The notes beneath the pieces were generated by a model. It was not told where the DNA came from and did no database searches. It was given only the letters and a program-made list of their open reading frames with translations. Shown piece after piece: positions 6,101 through 14,649 of a DNA stretch of 16,986 nucleotides (position 1 is the first letter of the stretch; each line of letters begins with the position of its first letter). The stretch comes from Cyanobacteria bacterium RUI128 (GTDB lineage: Bacteria; Cyanobacteriota; Vampirovibrionia; Gastranaerophilales; Gastranaerophilaceae). Both the position numbers and the translations under genes were made by a program. The DNA is taken from contig JAILHQ010000058.1 in NCBI GenBank assembly GCA_024695725.1, positions 1 through 16,986 of the forward strand, given 5' to 3'.

Positions 6101-8449
6101 ATGGTAAGAAAAGAGTGGAAAATTAATAATACAGGTTCAACAAAGTCGCTGATTAAGCGACTTTTGTTGGTGAGAGGAATTAAAAACGAAACTGAAATAA
6201 ACGAGTTTTTGAACCCTCTCGAACTTACCCTTTTGCATCCGAACGCGTTTTGCGATATGCAAAAATCGGTTGACAGAATAGAAAAAGCAATAAAAGAAGA
6301 AGAAAAAATACTTATATACGGTGATTTTGATGCTGACGGCGTTACTTCAACATCGGTTTTGGTAAAGACTTTAAAACACTTAGGTGCAAATGTTGATTAT
6401 TATATTCCGAATAGAGAAAACGACGGGCACGGTCTTAATTCAAATGCTTTGGTCAATCTGATGGTGTCGGTAAAACCAAAACTTATTATTACGGTTGACT
6501 GCGGTATAAGCAATATTGATGAAGTCAAGTTCATAAACAGTTTTAAAATAGATGTTATTATAACAGACCACCACGAAGCGGGCGAAGTTCTGCCTGAGGC
6601 TTATGCAATAATTAACCCGAAAGCACCGTATTCTCTGGATGAAAAACTGAGCGCAAAAGACATTAATTATATGACATCGCTTGCAGGTGTAGGTGTTGCT
6701 TTCAAACTTGCTCAGGGAATTTTGGAAAGGTTTGAAAAATTAGAGTTTTCATCTGAGATTTTGCCTTTTGTGGCAGTCGGTACGATAGCGGATATAGTTC
6801 CTCTTATCGGGGAAAATCGTTATTATGTATTGAAGGGTCTTGATTTAATTGCCAAAGGAAAACACTACGGTATAAAGCGTATTCTTGAAAATGCCGGATA
6901 TACGAATATAGAAGAGGGCATAACCTCTGAACAGATAGCCTTCGGGGTTGCACCAAGAATAAATGCAAGCGGAAGGTTAGATACCGTAAGGGAAGCAGTA
7001 ACTGTTATGATTAGCGATAACAAGCAGGAGGTTGAACTTGCGGTTATGGCTCTCGAAAATTATAACAAAATTCGTCAGGAACTGTGTACGGAAATCTTTG
7101 AACAGGCTGATAAAATGGCGGCAAAAGACAGAAACAACGTTCTTATTCTTTTCCATGAAGGTTGGCATATCGGAATTATCGGTATTGTTGCTTCAAAGCT
7201 TGTCGAAAAATACGGAAAACCTACTTTTCTGATGACATATCAGGAGGATACAAAACAGTACAGATGTTCTGCTCGCGGGGTTGAGGGTTGTGAAGATTTG
7301 AGCCTCCATGAAATGATTTCAAATATATCGGATAAACTTGACGGTTTCGGGGGGCATACTCTTGCGGCCGGACTATATTTTTCCGAAGAAAAGTCATCTT
7401 TTGAGGAAGTAAAAAAAGCGCTTATTGATTCTTATAACAGTCTGACAAATTCTGCAAAGCTGACACCGGTTCTGAATATTGATTTGGAAGTAGAGCCGTC
7501 AGAGGTTACGGAAGATTTGATTCAGGATATTTCAAAACTGGAACCTTTCGGAGCATCAAACCCGTCACCGACTTTTGCCATAAAAGATTTCAAACTTCAG
7601 GAAAAGAAACTTATGGGTTCTAACAAAGAACATTTAAAGCTGATTGTTGAAAAAGACGGGAAAGTGTTCAATGCGATATGGTGGTCGTATGGCGATATTG
7701 CTCTGAAAAAAGGCGATACACTTGATATTGCATTTTCGCCTCAGTTGAATACCTTCAACGGTAATACTTCAATTCAGCTTATTATAAAAGACGTTCACTC
7801 TGATTGTATTGTTGAGCAGGAGGAGTCAAAAGTTATCACTTATGACAACCGTAAAAAAACTGATATATTAGACAAAGTGAACGGGTATCTTAAAACCGCA
7901 AAATTTGATTTCTGTGTGTTTGCGGAAAAGAACAGCATAAAAGAAAGCCTTAAACCGTTCGGCGAAATCTTTAAACGTATTGTTGACAGACATTCTCTGC
8001 ATAAAACTGACGGGATAATGTTCTTTGACTATCCGCCAAACGCGGAAATAATGCAGGATATTATGGATAAGGTAGAGCCTGTCAGAATACATTTTATGAA
8101 TTATGATCTGGAAAAAGAACAGAATTTTGATTACCTCAAAACAATGGCAGGCATGATTAAATATGTTTGTAATTCAAAAGACGGCAAGTTTGATTTAAAC
8201 AGCAGTGCATGTTTTTTAGGTTTAACAAACGTCATGATAGAGCTTATGCTTGAGATGTTTGAGGATTGCGGGGGAATAAATATTCTTGAAAGAAATGAAG
8301 ATTATTTTGTTCTTTCATATATAAAACCGTTAGATATCGAAACCATGAAACAGTCGGATAATTATGCCGAATTTAATTCAATGCTTAATCGTGTATTTAC
8401 CACAAGAGAAGAATACCTGACAGAAGATTTGTCAGAGATTTGCCGCTAA
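6101..8449 (+). CDS. recJ: Single-stranded-DNA-specific 5'-3' exonuclease RecJ
   Basis: 782 aa, the length of the long RecJ form with an extra C-terminal domain (E. coli RecJ is about 577 aa). RecJ degrades ssDNA 5' to 3' in RecFOR recombination, base excision and mismatch repair. The DHH-family metal motifs are all present: DFDAD (75-79), VDCG (132-135), TDHH (155-158) and VGTIADIVPL (226-235), followed by APRINASGRLD (284-294) and the DHHA1 motif GFGGHTLAAGL (415-425). An OB-fold region follows at about 465-562 with EPFGASNP (481-488), then a less conserved tail of about 220 residues. It begins two bases after the ctpA stop with no clear Shine-Dalgarno, so it is probably translationally coupled. 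It converges on the transketolase gene with 13 bases between stops and no visible terminator. Confidence 0.95.
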   Translation: MVRKEWKINNTGSTKSLIKRLLLVRGIKNETEINEFLNPLELTLLHPNAFCDMQKSVDRIEKAIKEEEKILIYGDFDADGVTSTSVLVKTLKHLGANVDYYIPNRENDGHGLNSNALVNLMVSVKPKLIITVDCGISNIDEVKFINSFKIDVIITDHHEAGEVLPEAYAIINPKAPYSLDEKLSAKDINYMTSLAGVGVAFKLAQGILERFEKLEFSSEILPFVAVGTIADIVPLIGENRYYVLKGLDLIAKGKHYGIKRILENAGYTNIEEGITSEQIAFGVAPRINASGRLDTVREAVTVMISDNKQEVELAVMALENYNKIRQELCTEIFEQADKMAAKDRNNVLILFHEGWHIGIIGIVASKLVEKYGKPTFLMTYQEDTKQYRCSARGVEGCEDLSLHEMISNISDKLDGFGGHTLAAGLYFSEEKSSFEEVKKALIDSYNSLTNSAKLTPVLNIDLEVEPSEVTEDLIQDISKLEPFGASNPSPTFAIKDFKLQEKKLMGSNKEHLKLIVEKDGKVFNAIWWSYGDIALKKGDTLDIAFSPQLNTFNGNTSIQLIIKDVHSDCIVEQEESKVITYDNRKKTDILDKVNGYLKTAKFDFCVFAEKNSIKESLKPFGEIFKRIVDRHSLHKTDGIMFFDYPPNAEIMQDIMDKVEPVRIHFMNYDLEKEQNFDYLKTMAGMIKYVCNSKDGKFDLNSSACFLGLTNVMIELMLEMFEDCGGINILERNEDYFVLSYIKPLDIETMKQSDNYAEFNSMLNRVFTTREEYLTEDLSEICR

Positions 8450-8462
8450 TCTGTGTTCAGGC

Positions 8463-9302
8463 TTACGCAAGTTCAGCCATAGCCTGTTCAAACTGTTCGT
8501 CGTTAGGTGCTTTTCCGTGCCAGCCTGCGTTGTTTTCCATAAATGATACACCCTTGCCCTTAACAGTATTTGCAATAATGGCAAAAGGTTTATCAGCTTT
8601 TTTTGCACGTTCTACGGTTGTGTATATTTCATTCAGGTCGTGCCCGTTTATTTCCGCAACTTCCCAGCCGAATGCCTCAAGTTTTTTATCAAGCGGATCG
8701 AGTGACATAACGTCTTCCGTACAGCCGTCGATTTGAAGTCTGTTTCTGTCGATAATGGCTATGATGTTATCAAGTTTTCTGTGCGGTGCCTGCATAAACG
8801 CTTCCCATACGGAGCCTTCCTGCAATTCGCCGTCGCCCATATAAACAACAACATGAGCAGGGTTTTTATCAAGCTTAAGCCCGATAGCCATACCGCAGCC
8901 GACAGCTAAGCCCTGTCCTAAAGAGCCGGTTGATACTTCAACCCCGTCTAATTCACGGCAACATGGGTGCCCTTGTAATCTTGAGTGTAACTTTCTGAAG
9001 GTCATCAGTTCGCCTTCAGGGAAAAACCCTTTTTGAGATAATACGGAGTATAACAGAGCAGATGCGTGTCCTTTTGAAAGAATAAATCTGTCCCTTTTGT
9101 CAAAATCTTGTGCTTCCTTCCATTCAGGCGGAATATTTAATGATTTTTGGTATAAAACATTCAGTATTTCAACACCTGAAAATGCACCGCCTATGTGGCC
9201 TGATGCTGCATTATGAACCATTTTTAAAATATTAATTCTTGTCTGCTTACAAATTTTTTCCAGTTCGGATATTTCATTTGCTGTAAGTACATCTTTACTC
9301 AT
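8463..9302 (-). CDS. Transketolase, N-terminal (thiamine-diphosphate-binding) subunit
   Basis: 279 aa, about the length of the N-terminal half of split transketolases (full enzymes are about 650 aa). Transketolase moves two-carbon units between sugar phosphates in the pentose phosphate pathway. Features: GHIGG (35-39), SKGHASALLY (76-85), STGSLGQGL (124-132), the ThDP/Mg motif GDGELQEGSVWEA (156-168) closed by DRNRLQIDG (185-193), and WHGKAP (261-266). The frame ends cleanly at TAA, so this is a subunit and not a truncation in the domain. The matching C-terminal subunit (pyrimidine-binding and C domains) is normally the next gene, but here recJ converges from the other side. The partner must lie elsewhere or be missing. 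AGGAG overlaps the stop of the upstream glycosyltransferase gene (TAGGAG), so the two form an operon. Confidence 0.92.
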   Translation of the reverse strand: MSKDVLTANEISELEKICKQTRINILKMVHNAASGHIGGAFSGVEILNVLYQKSLNIPPEWKEAQDFDKRDRFILSKGHASALLYSVLSQKGFFPEGELMTFRKLHSRLQGHPCCRELDGVEVSTGSLGQGLAVGCGMAIGLKLDKNPAHVVVYMGDGELQEGSVWEAFMQAPHRKLDNIIAIIDRNRLQIDGCTEDVMSLDPLDKKLEAFGWEVAEINGHDLNEIYTTVERAKKADKPFAIIANTVKGKGVSFMENNAGWHGKAPNDEQFEQAMAELA

Positions 9303-9312
9303 ATAAATACTC

Positions 9313-10038
9313 CTATTTATGACAAACTTTTTCTTTAAGCACCCTCAGTACGAATAACGGGAGTGTCGGAAATATTCTTTTGAAACGTTCAGGCTGTTTT
9401 ACTGTTCTGTAAAGCCATTCAATTCCGAGTTTTTGGTATATTTCGGGCGCACGCTCTACTGTGCCTGACCATACATCAAAACTTCCGCCTACTCCGACCA
9501 TTAAGCCAAACGGCAGAATATTTCTTGCTTTTTTTATAAACTTTTCCTGTTTCGGCGAACCGAGAGCAGCTAATATCAGTCTTGCCCCGGTTTCTTTCAG
9601 TTCGTTCAGGACTTTTTCATCATCCTGAAAATAACCGTCCTGAATATACACAATATTAAGGTTTTCGATTTCTTTTTTAAGGTTTTCGCCTGCTTTTTCT
9701 ATAACTTCGGGTTTCGCGCCGATTATGGCAACGGGAAGATTATTTTCGGCAGATTTTTCCAACATTCTTCTTGCAAAATCTATCCCGGCAATTCTGTCAA
9801 CGTTTTCGCCCAAGATTTTTAACCCTATTTTTACCCCGACTCCGTCAGGAATAACCATTTCTGCTGTGTTCAGAATTTCTGCAAATTCGCTGTCGATTTT
9901 TGCACAGTCGAACATTTCGGGGTTGATTGTTACAACCTGAGAAACTTTATCCTCTCTTTCAAGCTCTAAAGCGTGTGATATTGCCTCTTCAAAACTGAAG
10001 GTATCTATTTCGTATCCCAGTAATTTAACTCTGCTCAT
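9313..10038 (-). CDS. WecG/TagA/CpsF-family glycosyltransferase
   Basis: 241 aa, the usual family length. Members (GT26) add N-acetylmannosamine or a related sugar to an undecaprenyl-linked GlcNAc when building teichoic acid linkage units, common antigen or other surface glycans. Visible motifs: TINPEM (37-42), IPDGVGV (63-69) with the conserved catalytic Asp65, RIAGIDFA (82-89), AALGSPKQEKF (157-167), VGVGGSFDVWSGTVERAPE (181-199) and the C-terminal LGIEWLYR...PERFKR, the part that associates with the membrane. It is the first gene of a two-gene minus-strand unit with the transketolase subunit and ends ten bases before it. No other glycan genes are nearby, so the product cannot be named more exactly. 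Confidence 0.92.
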   Translation of the reverse strand: MSRVKLLGYEIDTFSFEEAISHALELEREDKVSQVVTINPEMFDCAKIDSEFAEILNTAEMVIPDGVGVKIGLKILGENVDRIAGIDFARRMLEKSAENNLPVAIIGAKPEVIEKAGENLKKEIENLNIVYIQDGYFQDDEKVLNELKETGARLILAALGSPKQEKFIKKARNILPFGLMVGVGGSFDVWSGTVERAPEIYQKLGIEWLYRTVKQPERFKRIFPTLPLFVLRVLKEKVCHK

Positions 10039-10051
10039 AATAAAATTATAC

Positions 10052-10079
10052 TTGAAAAATCGAAATAAGTATATATAAT
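10052..10079 (+). promoter_or_regulatory. Putative sigma-70 promoter of the KAE-repeat protein gene
   Basis: TTGAAA (10052-10057) and TATAAT (10074-10079) are 16 bases apart. The start would be near 10086, with a leader of about 95 bases that contains an AT-only hairpin (ATTTTTAT/ATAAAAAT, 10108-10131) and ends in a very strong AAGGAGG (10166-10172) 8 bases before the ATG. The surrounding DNA is very AT-rich, so chance matches are likely. Confidence 0.45.
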
Positions 10080-10180
10080 AAATTAGAGAATAATGAATAG
10101 TGATTAGATTTTTATTATTTTCGATAAAAATGAACTATTTTTAATAAAATTCGTTTAAGTAGTATAAGGAGGGTAATCCC

Positions 10181-10885
10181 ATGAAAAGAATTTTATCAGC
10201 ATTATTAGTTTTAGCAGTTGCAACAACTGCAAGTATGGCAGCTACCACTTACACAGAAAGAGCTGTTAATAAGGTTGTTAGTCCTGTAGCAAAGACAGAA
10301 GCTGCTGCAAGAAATAAAGCTGCTCAAACTCAAAAAGCTGTACAGGCTAAGAAAGATGCTGCAGTTAAAGCAGAACAGGCACAAAAAGCCAAAGTAGACA
10401 AGGCTAAGAAAGATGCAGAAGCAAAAGCAAAAGCTGAAAAAGCCAAAGTAGAGCAAGCTAAGAAGGATGCAGAAGCTAAGGCAAAGGCACAAAAAGCCAA
10501 AGTAGACAAGGCTAAGAAAGATGCTGAAGCTAAAGCAAAAGCAGAAAAAGCTAAAGTAGAAAAGGCTAAGAAAGATGCTGAAGCTAAAGCAAAAGCAGAA
10601 AAAGCTAAAGTAGAAAAGGCTAAGAAGGATGCAGAAGCTAAAGCAAAAGCACAAAAAGCAAAAGCAGAAAAGGCTAAAAAAGATGCAGAAGCTAAGGCAA
10701 AAGCAGAAAAAGCAAAAGTAGAAAATGCTAAGAAGAATGCAGAAGCTAAAGCTCAAGCAGCTAAGAAAGCTCAGCAAGATAGAATAAATGCTGAAAAGAA
10801 AGCAGCTTCTCAAGCAAAATCAAATGTTAAAAAGTCTGTTGAAACAAAGAAAAAACAATGGAATGATTTAACAAAAATTAAATAA
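10181..10885 (+). CDS. Exported Lys/Ala/Glu-rich repeat protein (long helix, TolA-like composition)
   Basis: 234 aa. A signal peptide of about 20 residues (MKRIL, hydrophobic core, cut after SMA) leads into a mature protein almost wholly of Ala, Lys, Glu and Asp. Residues 71-196 are about seven copies of an 18-residue unit of the form KVEKAKKDAEAKAKAEKA. There are no aromatic residues, Gly or Pro in the repeat. Such sequence should form one long charged alpha-helix or a coiled coil reaching across the periplasm, as in the middle domain of TolA, but no TolA C-terminal domain follows; the end is a short basic tail (KKQWNDLTKIK). It may be an envelope spacer, or a polycation that binds surface polymers or nucleic acid. 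The very strong Shine-Dalgarno and strong terminator suggest high expression. It stands alone between two minus-strand genes. No named family is recognised. Confidence 0.8.
   Translation: MKRILSALLVLAVATTASMAATTYTERAVNKVVSPVAKTEAAARNKAAQTQKAVQAKKDAAVKAEQAQKAKVDKAKKDAEAKAKAEKAKVEQAKKDAEAKAKAQKAKVDKAKKDAEAKAKAEKAKVEKAKKDAEAKAKAEKAKVEKAKKDAEAKAKAQKAKAEKAKKDAEAKAKAEKAKVENAKKNAEAKAQAAKKAQQDRINAEKKAASQAKSNVKKSVETKKKQWNDLTKIK
10391..10768 (+). repeat. 54-bp (18-codon) tandem repeats, about seven copies
   Basis: Units begin at 10391, 10445, 10499, 10553, 10607, 10661 and 10715. Six are close copies, differing at D/E position 3 and E/Q position 16; the seventh is degenerate (ENAKKN). Synonymous codons also differ between units (GCA/GCT, AAA/AAG), so the array is not newly expanded throughout, although the third to fifth are very alike. 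Confidence 0.9.
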
Positions 10886-10901
10886 TGATATTAAATATCA
10901 G

Positions 10902-10935
10902 AAAGAACCGGAGATATTTCTCCGGTTCTTTTTTT
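10902..10935 (+). terminator. Strong Rho-independent terminator of the KAE-repeat gene
   Basis: A perfect 13-bp stem, AAAGAACCGGAGA (10902-10914), loop TATT, and its complement (10919-10931), is continued by a T run to 10935. It lies 17 bases after the stop codon. The convergent symporter gene ends at 10948, so the same hairpin may also stop that transcript, though the T tail on the minus strand is poor. Confidence 0.93.
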
Positions 10936-10947
10936 GTGTAAACTGTT

Positions 10948-12348
10948 TTATCGCTCGTTTAGCGACGTCAGCACCATACCCGTCAGGGCAAACAAGGCGA
11001 TTGTGTTCGGTATAACCATAAGGTTATTGAACATATCTGCCATTTCCCAAACTAAATCGCAGGAAACGAGCGAGCCGAGCATTATAAATCCGAGGGATAT
11101 GACAACATAGCCGATGACGGCACGTTTTCTTTTTCCGAACAGGTATATTGTGTTTATTTTCCCGAATAAATTCCAGCCTAAAATTGTTGAAAAAGCAAAA
11201 AACATAAGACATATTGCGACGAATACCGCACCGAAATGTAGTCCGAAAACACTTCCGAAAGCTGTCTGAACGAGATTTGTCTTAGTGAGTATTTTGGTAA
11301 TATCCCCAATGTAACCGTTTGCAAGGAGTCCGTCAGGAGTATAGAGGGTTGATATTATAACAAGAGCATTGAGAGTCAGGATAACAAAAGTATCAACAAA
11401 TACCCCCATCATAGCAACCGTACCCTGTTCGTGAGGTGTTCTGTTTTTTGCAAGCGCGTGAGCGTGCGGGGTTGAACCCATACCCGCTTCGTTCGAGAAC
11501 AGTCCGCGTTTTGCACCCTGGCTTATTGTTGTCATTATTGCATACCACAGTCCCCCGCCGATTATTGCCTGCGGATGAAAAGCGTATTTAAAAATCATAC
11601 CGAAGGTCGCGGGGATATATTGAGCGCGTGCTATCAGTACGATTAAGCCTCCGACAATGAAAAATATAGCCATGAACGGAACAATTTTTTCCGTAACTGA
11701 TGCGAGTCGTTTTATTCCGCCTAAGAAAATTACCGAGCATAAAGTTACGAGAATGAAGCCGACAACCCAGGATGGGATACCGAAAGCACCCTGCATAGTG
11801 TAACTTATGGAATTTGACTGAACCATACAGCCCATACAACCTAGCGCAAGTGTTATTGCAATGGCAAAAAAGCCTGCGAGGAACTTTCCGAAAGCCCCCT
11901 TGAAAGCTGTTGTTATATAGTAAACAGGCCCGCCTTTTATATTGCCGTCAGGCTCTATTATACGTGTTTTAAGCGCAACTGTCGCCTCTGCATAGATTGT
12001 TGCCATCCCGAGGAATGCAATTATCCACATCCAGAAGATTGCACCCGGGCCGCCTACAAGTATTGCACCTGATGCCCCAACGATATTGCCTGTCCCGACT
12101 TGTGAGGCGATTGCGGTAGAGAGTGCCTGAAAAGAACTCATTCCGTTTTCGTGTTGTTTGCCGAAATGTTTTAGTCCCCCGAAGGTGTTGCGTAAACCTT
12201 CCCCAAAACATCTTATCTGGACAAAACGGGTTTTTATCGTGTACCACAATCCAACCCCCAGCAGTAAAAATACAAGGATATAGTTTGATAAATATTCATT
12301 TATCCCTGATACAATCGGGTATAAAATATTTTCGGTTTCTGAAATCAC
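10948..12348 (-). CDS. Sodium:alanine/glycine symporter, AGCS family
   Basis: 466 aa integral membrane protein with about eleven hydrophobic segments, the normal AGCS size. It imports alanine or glycine driven by a sodium gradient. Family marks are SSFQALSTAIASQVGTGNIVG (71-91), GGPGAIFWMW (99-108) and the highly conserved GAKRGLFSNEAGMGSTPHAHA (278-298). The start is GTG at 12348: an in-frame TAA lies six codons upstream, and no ATG occurs before the first membrane segment. An AGGG lies about 9 bases before it. It is monocistronic and convergent with the KAE-repeat gene. In an organism with a glutamate synthase operon nearby it fits nitrogen and amino-acid nutrition. Which amino acid it carries cannot be told. 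Confidence 0.93.
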   Translation of the reverse strand: MISETENILYPIVSGINEYLSNYILVFLLLGVGLWYTIKTRFVQIRCFGEGLRNTFGGLKHFGKQHENGMSSFQALSTAIASQVGTGNIVGASGAILVGGPGAIFWMWIIAFLGMATIYAEATVALKTRIIEPDGNIKGGPVYYITTAFKGAFGKFLAGFFAIAITLALGCMGCMVQSNSISYTMQGAFGIPSWVVGFILVTLCSVIFLGGIKRLASVTEKIVPFMAIFFIVGGLIVLIARAQYIPATFGMIFKYAFHPQAIIGGGLWYAIMTTISQGAKRGLFSNEAGMGSTPHAHALAKNRTPHEQGTVAMMGVFVDTFVILTLNALVIISTLYTPDGLLANGYIGDITKILTKTNLVQTAFGSVFGLHFGAVFVAICLMFFAFSTILGWNLFGKINTIYLFGKRKRAVIGYVVISLGFIMLGSLVSCDLVWEMADMFNNLMVIPNTIALFALTGMVLTSLNER

Positions 12349-12533
12349 GATTGAATGCCCTGTTTATCTACATTACTCTAAATAAATTTCGCATATTTTT
12401 TGTAAAAAGTCAATAAATATCAATCTTTTAGACCATTTAAAAATAAGATAGTCAGTCATTACCATAGTGTCGTATATATTTTTTCTTTTTATTTGAATAT
12501 GATTGAGTTATTATATTAGGGAGAGTTATTACA

Positions 12534-14603
12534 ATGAAACGTCGTATAATAGCATTAATATTTTTAATATGCTTTGTTTGCTATAATGCATGGGTATGTG
12601 TACAAGCATTTGAATATCCCGATTATGCTTATGAATTTTTAGGGCCTGATAAGCACGAAAAATATAACAGAAAAATGTTTAACTTCGACAGAGGGTTGAA
12701 TAAATATGTTATAAAACCAATTCACATTTTATGGGCATCAATTCTCCCTCAGTATATGATGGGCAGGTTATATGGGATTTCATATAACATTGAATATCCG
12801 ATAAGACTTGTGAGCAGCCTTGTACAAAAAGACTTTCATAATGCGGGGAATGAAACAAAAAGATTTTTTGTAAATACGACCATAGGGCTTGCCGGTATGT
12901 TTGATCCGGCAAAACGTTATATGAAAATCGAAAAAAGTTATGATAATATGGATAAAGCTTTTGCCAGACGAAATATAAAACCGGGACCATATTTTGTAGC
13001 TCCGGTCATTGTATTTACGTCAGTAAGGGATATTTTCGGGCGTATATTTGATATAGCACTTAATCCAAGTACGTACGTCGGGACACCTCTTATAGCGGCA
13101 ATAAAAGCAGGTATGATGATTAATAAAACATCATATTGGCAGTCTATTATTTGTCTTGTTGAAACAAGTTTTGCTGATCCGTATGAAATAACAAAAAAAG
13201 CCTTCGCAATAGACCGTTATATAAAGAAACAAAACTATGATCGTGTTGAGGTTATGTCTAAACTGAGAGCAACCGAGGAAGAGAAAAATGTCGTGCCGGC
13301 AGTTAATAATAAAGAACCTCAGGCTCAGCTTGCGGTATCGGCAAAAATTGTTAAGGGCAAAAAACCTCAGAAAGTTTTGTCAGAAGGTGAAATTATAGAA
13401 GCAAAACTCGGTCTTACCAAGGTTTCAATAGAGCCTGATTTGCATCTGGAGGACTATGCTCCTCAAAGTCCGATGGTAGATTCTATGAGAACGACTTTGT
13501 TTGCAGTGCCCGGCGTTAACAAATCAATATGGAATGAGATGTCGTTATGGAACAGGTCCTTTGCAAACAGGATAAAATCAGACTCGATAAATATTACAGA
13601 AGGGCGTGATAATTATACTTTTAGGTATATACTTCAAAAAGATAAAAATGCACCATTGGCTATAATTTATCCGTCAACAGGAGATGGGGTAAAAGCGAGT
13701 CACCCGATTATGTTTGCGAAACTATTTTATGATGCGGGGTATTCTGTATTGATTCATGGAAATCCATTCCAATGGGAATTTGTTAAAAGTATGCCTGAAG
13801 ATTACAGACCGGGGCTTCCGTCAAGAGATGCTTATATGATGAGAGTTTCAACCACAAAAATAATTGAAAAATTACAGAAAAAATATAATTGTCAGTTCGG
13901 AGATAAGGTTTGTTTAGGCACTTCTCTTGCTGCGCTTGACCTGTTATTCATGGCAGAGCAGGAATCTAAAGATAATACAATGGGGCAGGCTCAGTTTATA
14001 GCGATTTGTCCGCCTATTGATTTGGTTTACTCGGTTAAGCAGGTCGATGCATTTTCTCAGGAGTGGACTAATTTTGGGGACGATTTAAAACCTAAAGTTG
14101 CAATGGCAGCATCTAAAGCAGTAAAAATGTATCATGCAAAAAAAGATATAGATTTTCTTGTTAATCATCTCCCGTTTGATGAAGATGAAGCAAAGCTTTT
14201 TACAAGTTTTGTTATGCACCAGAGACTTTCAGATGTTGTATTTGTGATAGAAAAAGTACCTACAAATAAAAAGAGTGATTTTTATCCTATGATTTATAAA
14301 ATGGGGTTTGAAGACTACATGCAAAAATATGTAATGGTTGATGAGGAAGCTATTCAGAATGAGCTGGATAGGGGCTTTGGTCTGGTTGCAATTTCTGATT
14401 TTCTTGAAAAAGCGAATAACTATAAAATTTATCATACGAAAAATGATTATCTTGTAAACAGAATACAGCTTAAACAGCTGAAACGTATGGCAGGAAAGAA
14501 GATGACGATTATTGATAACGGTTCGCACCTCGGGTTCCTCTATCGTCCCGAGTTCCAGGACGATTTGAGAAAAACTGTTACCAATATGAAAAATGCTCTC
14601 TGA
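12534..14603 (+). CDS. mlaA: Fusion of an MlaA/VacJ lipid-transport domain with an alpha/beta-hydrolase domain
   Basis: 689 aa in one open frame. A signal peptide (about 1-25, cut after VQA) has no proper lipobox, so this is not an ordinary MlaA lipoprotein. Residues 35-230 carry MlaA motifs: NRKMFNFDRGLNKYVIKP (45-62), RFFVNTTIGLAGMFDPA (110-126) and GPYFVAPVIVFTSVRDIFG (151-169). MlaA forms an outer-membrane ring that removes phospholipid from the outer leaflet. After a charged linker (about 240-345), residues 355-689 look like an alpha/beta-hydrolase: strands LAIIYPSTGDG and YSVLIHG, nucleophile elbow LGTSLAALD with Ser464, probable acid Asp638 (TKNDYL) and His665 (GSHLGFL). Canonical MlaA is about 250 aa. 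A GGGAGAG Shine-Dalgarno precedes the ATG. The next three genes follow on the same strand. The MlaA part is firm; the triad is inferred, and the substrate (phospholipid or lysophospholipid is the obvious guess) is unknown. Confidence 0.85.
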   Translation: MKRRIIALIFLICFVCYNAWVCVQAFEYPDYAYEFLGPDKHEKYNRKMFNFDRGLNKYVIKPIHILWASILPQYMMGRLYGISYNIEYPIRLVSSLVQKDFHNAGNETKRFFVNTTIGLAGMFDPAKRYMKIEKSYDNMDKAFARRNIKPGPYFVAPVIVFTSVRDIFGRIFDIALNPSTYVGTPLIAAIKAGMMINKTSYWQSIICLVETSFADPYEITKKAFAIDRYIKKQNYDRVEVMSKLRATEEEKNVVPAVNNKEPQAQLAVSAKIVKGKKPQKVLSEGEIIEAKLGLTKVSIEPDLHLEDYAPQSPMVDSMRTTLFAVPGVNKSIWNEMSLWNRSFANRIKSDSINITEGRDNYTFRYILQKDKNAPLAIIYPSTGDGVKASHPIMFAKLFYDAGYSVLIHGNPFQWEFVKSMPEDYRPGLPSRDAYMMRVSTTKIIEKLQKKYNCQFGDKVCLGTSLAALDLLFMAEQESKDNTMGQAQFIAICPPIDLVYSVKQVDAFSQEWTNFGDDLKPKVAMAASKAVKMYHAKKDIDFLVNHLPFDEDEAKLFTSFVMHQRLSDVVFVIEKVPTNKKSDFYPMIYKMGFEDYMQKYVMVDEEAIQNELDRGFGLVAISDFLEKANNYKIYHTKNDYLVNRIQLKQLKRMAGKKMTIIDNGSHLGFLYRPEFQDDLRKTVTNMKNAL

Positions 14604-14613
14604 TTTTACCTCG

Positions 14614-14622
14614 TGGTATAAT
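14614..14622 (+). promoter_or_regulatory. Extended -10 promoter of the tautomerase gene
   Basis: TGGTATAAT combines the TGn extension (14614-14616) with a perfect TATAAT (14617-14622), a form that needs little or no -35 box. The start would be near 14629, leaving a leader of about 20 bases with AGGAG at 14639-14643. It lies just after the MlaA fusion stop, so the tautomerase and acetyltransferase genes may be transcribed on their own. Confidence 0.55.
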
Positions 14623-14649
14623 AAATTTGTACTAAAAAAGGAGAGAGTT

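Noticed and set aside
8417..8435. Hairpin CTGACA/TGTCAG near the recJ end as a terminator
   Set aside because: It has a short 6-bp stem inside the coding sequence with no T run on either strand.
10211..10813. Long minus-strand frame of 200 codons rich in Cys, Phe, Ser and Leu
   Set aside because: It is the exact antisense of the Lys/Ala/Glu repeat gene; the repeated composition keeps the opposite frame open. It has no ribosome-binding site and no plausible composition.
12493..12517. TTGAAT and TATATT upstream of the MlaA fusion as a promoter
   Set aside because: The boxes are only 13 bases apart, and a start there would fall on the Shine-Dalgarno. I could not find a convincing promoter in 12349-12533 on either strand.
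14593..14649. Longer N-terminus for the MIF-like protein
   Set aside because: The family needs Pro right after the initiator Met, which ATG 14650 provides with a good Shine-Dalgarno. The extra 19 residues overlap the previous gene.
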